Made by a program: the position numbers and the translations under genes | DNA from: Cordyceps javanica | Lineage: Eukaryota > Ascomycota > Sordariomycetes > Hypocreales > Cordycipitaceae | Direction of reading: 5' to 3' | Assembly (NCBI GenBank): GCA_036850795.1 | Contig: JAAECO010000007.1 | Location: 2,959,001 to 3,023,000, forward strand | DNA: 64,000 bases | Notes under the pieces: generated by a model | Told to the model about the DNA's origin: nothing | The model's database searches: none | Seen by the model: the letters and a program-made list of their open reading frames with translations, nothing else | In this document: positions 58,783 through 64,000 of the stretch, one piece after another | How positions within the stretch are numbered: the first letter of the stretch is position 1 | Layout: each line of letters starts with the position of its first letter

Positions 58783-59028
58783 ATGTTTACTGAAGAATGC
58801 CCCATCACTGCTGTCCACGTTGACACGGGTCTTCACTATGTGCTCGTGGCAGGAGACTTCCATGCGGAGATTAAGGCGATCATTGACTGGGAGCTCATCC
58901 ATGCCTCAAAGGTCTCCTTCGAACGGCCGCTCCCAATGGCTTTGGAGCCGAGTATCCACAGGCGGACGAGGCTTCGCAGCGCTCTCTGGGATGCTATTCC
59001 CAAATGGAAGGCTCATTGGGAGAGTTAG
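58783..59028 (+). pseudogene. Relic of an APH-type phosphotransferase (C-lobe fragment)
   Basis: An 81-codon frame contains HYVLVAGDFHAEIKAIIDWEL, which resembles the APH catalytic-loop-to-metal-site segment (GDFH..N....IIDWE) with the middle deleted, followed by FERPLPMALEPS and a Trp-rich tail. No N-lobe is present nearby. It is best read as the decayed end of another fungal APH gene. Confidence 0.5.
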
Positions 59029-59831
59029 GGCGTGAGGAGCTTTATGGAATGGTTCCCATTTGCTCTCTTCCTATAATCGCAATACTGTTCCACAGTAAAA
59101 ACCGAGGCCGAAAAATGGGAGTTTTGGTGAGACAACATACGTGTTGTGGAGTGTATCTGCTATACTTGAGGTGGAGAGCTAGAGTGGGCACATCTACAGC
59201 TCAAGCCCTATGATCTACGGATATATACTTTGGATCGCTGTAATGAGTAGCCAACGCATCGTTATGGCTCTGACTGGGTAAGCAAGGGCTGCCAATGAAG
59301 GTAAATCACAGCTACAGGTGCAGCATTAATGAGGAGTGATCAAAGCATGATGCAGGCATGGTGGTCTTTCTACCGTGTAGTCAGTCTCTAGGAAGAATTC
59401 AGGATGGCGGAGGAACGAAGAAAATGAGAAGAAAAAAAAGCGCGCAGCAATGTATCTTGAGAGGCGGCATTCCCTGGTCAGGCGACGTTATCAGCCGAGG
59501 GGCTCAGTCGCTGCCATCCTTTAGTTTTAGACCCCTATTATCTATAGATTAATTTAAAATCATATAGTGATTTTATCATAATGATAATGGTTTAAGCTTT
59601 AATAAAGCAAGGTCTAATGAAGAAGAAAAAGTACTTATATATCATATGTATAATATATAGTATACTACTACTGTATTATGTCATAATAGGGATAGTAGGG
59701 GCACTTGGGTTAATCCACTCTGGCAAAATTCTGTGTAGACGTCAGGCGTCAGCAACGTGGAGCGTTGGGCTTGATTCCATCACGCATCATACAATCTTGG
59801 CAGCGACATCATCAAAAGCCCCAAGTCTAGC
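59029..59831. other. Intergenic region
   Basis: About 800 bp; 59540-59700 is A/T-rich with ATAT-type simple sequence. The last 100 bp are the likely promoter or leader of the gene at 59832. Confidence 0.45.
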
Positions 59832-60932
59832 ATGTCTTCCGTCTTTGATGGTCCGCCCCAGTTGGGCCCAGCGCTCGGCTTCCCAAATCCTTTCGCGCAT
59901 CTAGACAAGACCGGTGCCTGGTCTGGTCCTCCTCTGCATCTACGGCTCTCGGCAAAGCCCGCACAGGAGCAGCCCGGCTGTCCACTGTTCCAATCTTGCC
60001 CCGCCGAAATTCGCAGCCAGATCTTCTCCCTAGTCTTGCTCGACTACGAGGACCCGGCCGAGGCCAGGCAGTACTCGAAGAATGCATGCTGGACCCGTCC
60101 GTCGTATTCTGCCCCTCGAAGGACCGATATAGCGCTTCTACAAACCTGCAGAGCGGTCTACCAAGAAACTTGGTTTCTTCCATTCACGCTAAAGCAGCAG
60201 ACGCACTGGATCACCAGCCAGGACCGCGCACCGCCAGAGTATAGGGTCTATAAAGCAAAAAGGGACCTCAGACAGACTGTCGATAAGATCAAGAGGGAGC
60301 ACGAAGAGAAAGTCATAGGCCTTGATTCTATCCGTTTCTTCACACAGATGTGCAATCTTGAAAGCGTTGCGGAATTCCTTGCGCAATTTCCCGATCTCGC
60401 CTTTCGACGTGTATTCATCACTATCCGTCACACCGATTTCTGGTACTGGGAAGACGACGAGCCACTTCGTTTTGCATGTCATTGGATACCAGGATTTTGC
60501 CGAGAGCTACCCGCTACTGTGCGTGAGGTCACCATTGAGATGGAAACCGTGAGGCGCAAGTCGACGCAGCTCGACGACATTGCCCATCAAATGGCACAGC
60601 GTTGGCATTTCAGGACAAAGGATGGGGAAGCTCTCTTTGCTGACTCGACCGCCAACGGCTATGGCGTGAGTTGCTGGCAGGGCTCATCTTGTTGGCACAA
60701 GAAGAGATGGATCAGAGATGAGATCAGCCATGGCATCATTGAGTATTATGTAGCTACTGTGCGGTTCAGGCCGAGGCACGTGGTTGAACAGGTTGGCGGT
60801 TCAGTTAGCGAAGAGGCTTCGAAAGCTGCACAGGGGGATGAAGTCGTGTCATGTCCCCGTATGGAATTGCTCTTGCCAGAGGCAAGGCCCATGCAGTGCG
60901 ACCAGCCATATATTCGGCACAAATGCAAGTAG
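59832..60932 (+). CDS. Hypothetical fungal protein with an F-box-like/DUF7730-like N-terminus
   Basis: A single-exon frame of 366 aa from the ATG at 59832. Residues about 50-75 read FQSCPAEIRSQIFSLVLLDYED, the LP.EIR..I..lvl pattern of fungal F-box-like/DUF7730 proteins. This is followed by ALLQTCRAVYQETWFLPFTL, the usual "tCr.iy.E" helix. Later segments (DSIRFFTQMCNLE, RRVFITIRHTDFWYWEDDEP) are the beta-rich body of the same family, which typically describes fungal proteins of unknown role. The C-terminus is polar. There is no signal peptide or membrane span. Confidence 0.75.
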   Translation: MSSVFDGPPQLGPALGFPNPFAHLDKTGAWSGPPLHLRLSAKPAQEQPGCPLFQSCPAEIRSQIFSLVLLDYEDPAEARQYSKNACWTRPSYSAPRRTDIALLQTCRAVYQETWFLPFTLKQQTHWITSQDRAPPEYRVYKAKRDLRQTVDKIKREHEEKVIGLDSIRFFTQMCNLESVAEFLAQFPDLAFRRVFITIRHTDFWYWEDDEPLRFACHWIPGFCRELPATVREVTIEMETVRRKSTQLDDIAHQMAQRWHFRTKDGEALFADSTANGYGVSCWQGSSCWHKKRWIRDEISHGIIEYYVATVRFRPRHVVEQVGGSVSEEASKAAQGDEVVSCPRMELLLPEARPMQCDQPYIRHKCK

Positions 60933-60977
60933 TAATACGCGTGCGCAAATCAGGCTTGGGAAGGAACCGTACCTGTT

Positions 60978-61626
60978 GTAGGTGACTACATACTCAACCG
61001 TGAGGTGCTGGCGGCACTCATCAGTCGGAGCATTTACAAGTACACATTGTGGCCAAAGCTAAACAAGGTCCTCTACGTGCTCATACACGGAAACGAGGGC
61101 ACTGCGTTTCAAACGAAGGCGCTCATTCAATTTAATTCCGCGACGCGGGGTGACGAGTAGGATTCGGACGTGGCGATGTAGAGGGCGCTCGTTGACATAC
61201 ATACACTACGGCGGAAGCGAGGCGCTGATTTCGACGATGGGGAGGCTGCCCAATGTGTGAGCCGAGTGCCCGACGGCATCAACATCCCCTGCGCGCAATC
61301 GGAGCTTCAGCCAAGGGAGCGTTACGAGGGCGACCTTTTGGTTGCGACGCGGATGCCAGCACGGAGTCCTCATCGTGGGAAACGTATGGGACGGTTGCAC
61401 ACCGCTGCGGTCTTCGGACAATGTGAGTTCTGGCCTCGATAGCAGCGTCGTGCTGGAATTGAAGAGCTCTGGGGTATGTTTTCAGCAAATTCGCTGCATA
61501 TCAAAGGACTTTCCAACCTTCATGCAGCATGCTTCGCCAGGACTTCTGTCAAAGTGTACGCGGAAGGCGGCGAGAGCTTTACTAGTAGAAGGGGATGATG
61601 CATGCGAGAGACAGAGTGCTCTATAG
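60978..61626 (+). pseudogene. Relic of a TAP-type alpha/beta-hydrolase (C-terminal part)
   Basis: Three pieces in different frames follow the order of the TAP-like C-terminal domain of tripeptidyl-aminopeptidase-type hydrolases. First, 60978..61160 gives LISRSIYKYTLWPKLNKVLY with HGNEG, then a stop. Next, about 61250-61350 gives CVSRVPD and RERYEGDLLVATRM. Then 61342..61626 gives HGVLIVGNVWDGCTPLRSS and LDSSVVLELKSSGVC. The family's GHC (catalytic His) is GVC here, the Asp site WDPVTPL is WDGCTPL, and the Ser-containing N-terminal domain is missing. With stops and a frame change this is a dead fragment. Confidence 0.6.
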
Positions 61627-62112
61627 AGAAGAGTATGATGGCCTTTCTACCCGTACAGCGCATTCTTTCCATGTTACTGGCACGACAGTAAGTTATTGTT
61701 CAATCTGGTAGTTTTACCCTGTCACTGAGATAGCCGCTCAACCAGAGGTAGTGGCGCGCTTGTGCCTTGTAGAGTAATATCGGAATGGGCCGCCTTGTCT
61801 ACAACTTTGGGCTGGCCGTGTCGCGCCACTACATTGCCGTACCGAACGCATACAACATTTATTGTCGCTCGTATAGCAAAGTTATGCACCGGGCAACTGT
61901 TCCCACAACAGCAAACGGCCAAGCTTGGTCTGAAACTCCAGATCACTGGATTCATCGTTGGCAATCAAAAATTACATAACCCATCTCACAATATATTGCC
62001 CAGAGCCGACATCAATTCATCAACCATGTTTGCCAGGATATCACGCAACCGTTGTAGAACACAAGTCATGTTCGGACCCACTGAGTAAGTAGTAGATGCT
62101 CCAGGACAAGTT
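61627..62112. other. Intergenic region
   Basis: About 490 bp with no gene; includes the 3' end of the minus-strand membrane protein gene. Confidence 0.45.
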
Positions 62113-63657
62113 CTATTTCGTGCGACTCTGTGCTTGCTTCATTCTGTCCCGCAGCACCTCTTGCTCCTGCTCAATGCGCTCCAGCTCCAGGATGCGCTGG
62201 CGCCGTTGCTCCAGCTGCTCGTGCTGCTCGCGGAGGCTCGACAGCTCTTGCGCGCTGGGTTCTTCGGGCGGCGCGCCCACAACCGACCGCGGATCAATCG
62301 AAGGCGACCGCGGCTGCTCGGCCGCGACCGCGGGCTGTGTGTGACGTGCAACGGGACTGCCGCTGTCGATCTCGGCCGGCGGGTTCGGCGTGCGCCCTCC
62401 CTCCATCTCCGAGGGCGGCGCCATTGGTCCGCCGATACCGCACTCGGCGCGGCCGTCACTACCGGCTGCAACACTATTAGTGCCACGCTCCGCCGCGACT
62501 GCTGCGGCGGGAGGAGGCGTGACGGTACTCGCGGCCCAATGGCTGTTGGCGACCGAGGGGGTCGTGTCCATTTCTGACGCGCTGGGGTACTGCTGGTGCT
62601 GCTGATACGGGTTCGGCTGCTGGTAAATGGGCTGTGGGGGCTGTGATTGCTGTCCTGCGTAATGGTGTTCTGGTGACGGTCCCCCCATATGTACAGGGCC
62701 GCCTGTCATGGTGGCTTCTCCCATCTGGAGACCCTGGCCGGGCTGTCCCGCGTACTGCGATGGTACCATGTATGGCTGCTGGGTCTGGTACTGCTGAGCG
62801 CGCTTGCTCGACTTTCGTACATACCAGATGATGAGTCCCAGAACCGTGAAGCCCAGAATCGCGCTGAGAGACACACCGACGCCGATACCCACCTTGGCAC
62901 CGGTGGAGAGGCCGCCGCCGCCTGCGCCGCCTCGATCACTGTTGCTGCCAGAGGAGCCGGATCCCGGCCTGGAGGTAGAGCTGCTCGGTGGATCGCCGCC
63001 GCCGCTATCGTACGGGTACGTAGAGGTGTAGTAGCCAGACGACTGTGCTCGGCCCTCGAGCTTGGCGCCGCTTCTCGTGCGCTGCATCAGGTAGTCCTCC
63101 TCCGTGTTGGTTGGGTTGGCGCCGGGATACAGCGGGTGCGTCGCGAACGTCGACAGGTCCGTCGACGCCCAACGGATCTGAATCATGGGCGCCGTCGCGG
63201 TGCCAGAGAACGCGACCGATATGTCGTCAGCTTTGCACCTGTAGCCTCTGCGCTGTCCCCATCAGCACGTGTCGTACACCCGACATCAACATCACAGCAC
63301 CGTTGGAAGGGCATACCTAGGAACACATTGCACGGCCGTTTCAGTCGGCTCGACAGGAGGGCCCTGGTCCGAGTTCCAGCGAAAGCAGCCGGCCGTGTAG
63401 CCGCGAGGGCAGATGGCGGGCGAGTAGTAGCCGACGGTCGACCACCAGTACTCGTCAAAGTTGGGCGGCCCGCACCTGTCGCGCAGCTGCTGGTTCTTGT
63501 GGAACTCGCTGCTCAGAAAGTTGACGCCGCACGGAAAGTCAAACGGCGTGGGCATGGCTGCCGCGGGCGCGACGCCATTGTGTGCGGCCGCGGTAGGAGG
63601 AGTCGTGCTGGTGGCCGTCGCCAGCGCAGCCGACGCCGTCGTGAACAATGTCTCCAT
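62113..63657 (-). CDS. Single-pass membrane protein with extracellular Cys domain and Gln/Pro-rich tail
   Basis: The model is complement(62113..63247, 63317..63657), 491 aa, with a 69-nt intron. The N-terminal region lacks a strong signal peptide but carries a Cys-containing ectodomain (FPCGVNF, RDRCGPPNF, YYSPAICPRGYTAGCFRW, AVQCVP joined to RGYRCKADDISVAF). A Ser/Gly-rich stretch precedes one membrane span (VGIGVGVSLSAILGFTVLGL), then a basic stop-transfer KSSKRAQQ and a long cytoplasmic tail rich in Gln, Pro and Tyr. The protein ends in a coiled coil (EQHEQLEQRRQRILELERIE). The architecture resembles fungal SKG6/Mid2-like surface proteins. The first ATG at 63657 was used. Confidence 0.8.
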
Positions 63658-64000
63658 CGCGACCGGGCAGTCGACCAACAAGTTGGGGTTTGTAACTGTT
63701 CAGGTTTTCCGCACAATCACTAGGATCCAGCCACCCTCACCCTGGACAAGGGCTCCCCTCATTTCCATCTCCAGGAAGAGTTTCTGATATTCAGCCGCAA
63801 TTAGCGAGACTTGTTACGGACCAGCCCGTCCTCACGCTTGAGAGACAGAGAGACCCAACGAGCACGCTAACAGATTTAAGCGTAACTCTTTGGGTGGTGG
63901 AGGTGCTGATCTCCCAGGGGACCAAGAGCTCACTAGGCCCAACACAGTCCAGCATTTGAAGCCTTTCCCTGCGCTTGACTCAGGTGGGAGACGGGCAATT
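63658..64000. other. Upstream region at the window edge
   Basis: This should include the promoter and 5' leader of the membrane protein gene. No coding sequence was recognised before the window ends. Confidence 0.45.

Noticed and set aside
1..64000. CRISPR arrays or bacterial operons
   Set aside because: Gene structure with introns is fungal, and no spaced palindromic repeat array is present; the only regular tandem array is the 57-bp coding minisatellite.

Overview
This window is chromosomal DNA of a filamentous ascomycete, most likely a Sordariomycete (order Hypocreales would fit, but that is inference). The genes carry short GT-AG introns of about 42-133 nt, several with a CTAAC-type branch site. 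The families are typically fungal: Zn2Cys6 regulators, ABC-C and MFS pumps, a UstYa-like protein, DUF3632 and DUF3455 proteins, fungal APH-type kinases and an Slt2-type MAP kinase. No rRNA, tRNA, CRISPR array or complete transposon was recognised.

Layout. 0.5-5.6 kb: a four-exon Zn2Cys6 regulator, a DUF3632 protein and a small secreted T1/U2-type ribonuclease. 5.6-7.75 kb: gene-free, with decayed repeats. 7.75-10.0 kb: a six-exon ankyrin/von Willebrand A protein whose vWA domain is interrupted by a 57-bp minisatellite. 10.7-11.4 kb: a tubby-like protein. 12.2-30.1 kb: an export-rich island holding two full ABC-C transporters, an MFS transporter divergent from the first of them, a GPI-type cysteine-rich secreted protein, a BAHD acyltransferase and a 5'-truncated UstYa-like remnant. 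No synthase, NRPS, PKS or terpene cyclase was seen in this island. 31.4-34.8 kb: a CorA-like membrane protein and an arrestin-like protein.

35-45.8 kb: an APH-kinase pseudogene with five in-frame stops, lying between two 69-bp direct repeats; a second Zn2Cys6 regulator; a fluoride-exporter (FEX/CrcB) gene whose reading frame moves seven times, always by +1; a small conserved protein; and an intact APH-type kinase. 47.7-51.2 kb looks like a conserved core block: the cell-wall-integrity MAP kinase and a secreted DUF3455 protein. 51.2-56.4 kb is gene-poor and rich in microsatellites. 56.4-63.7 kb: a third APH-type kinase, a further APH relic, an F-box-like/DUF7730-like protein, a relic of a TAP-type alpha/beta-hydrolase, and a single-pass membrane protein.

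Genes and relics are intermixed, which suggests an accessory region under gene turnover. The 12-30 kb island could be a leftover or partial secondary-metabolite or detoxification cluster: acylation by the BAHD enzyme, export by the ABC-C and MFS pumps, and possible regulation by the nearby Zn2Cys6 proteins. The missing core enzyme means this stays an inference. Splice sites were placed by eye from consensus, reading phase and family resemblance.
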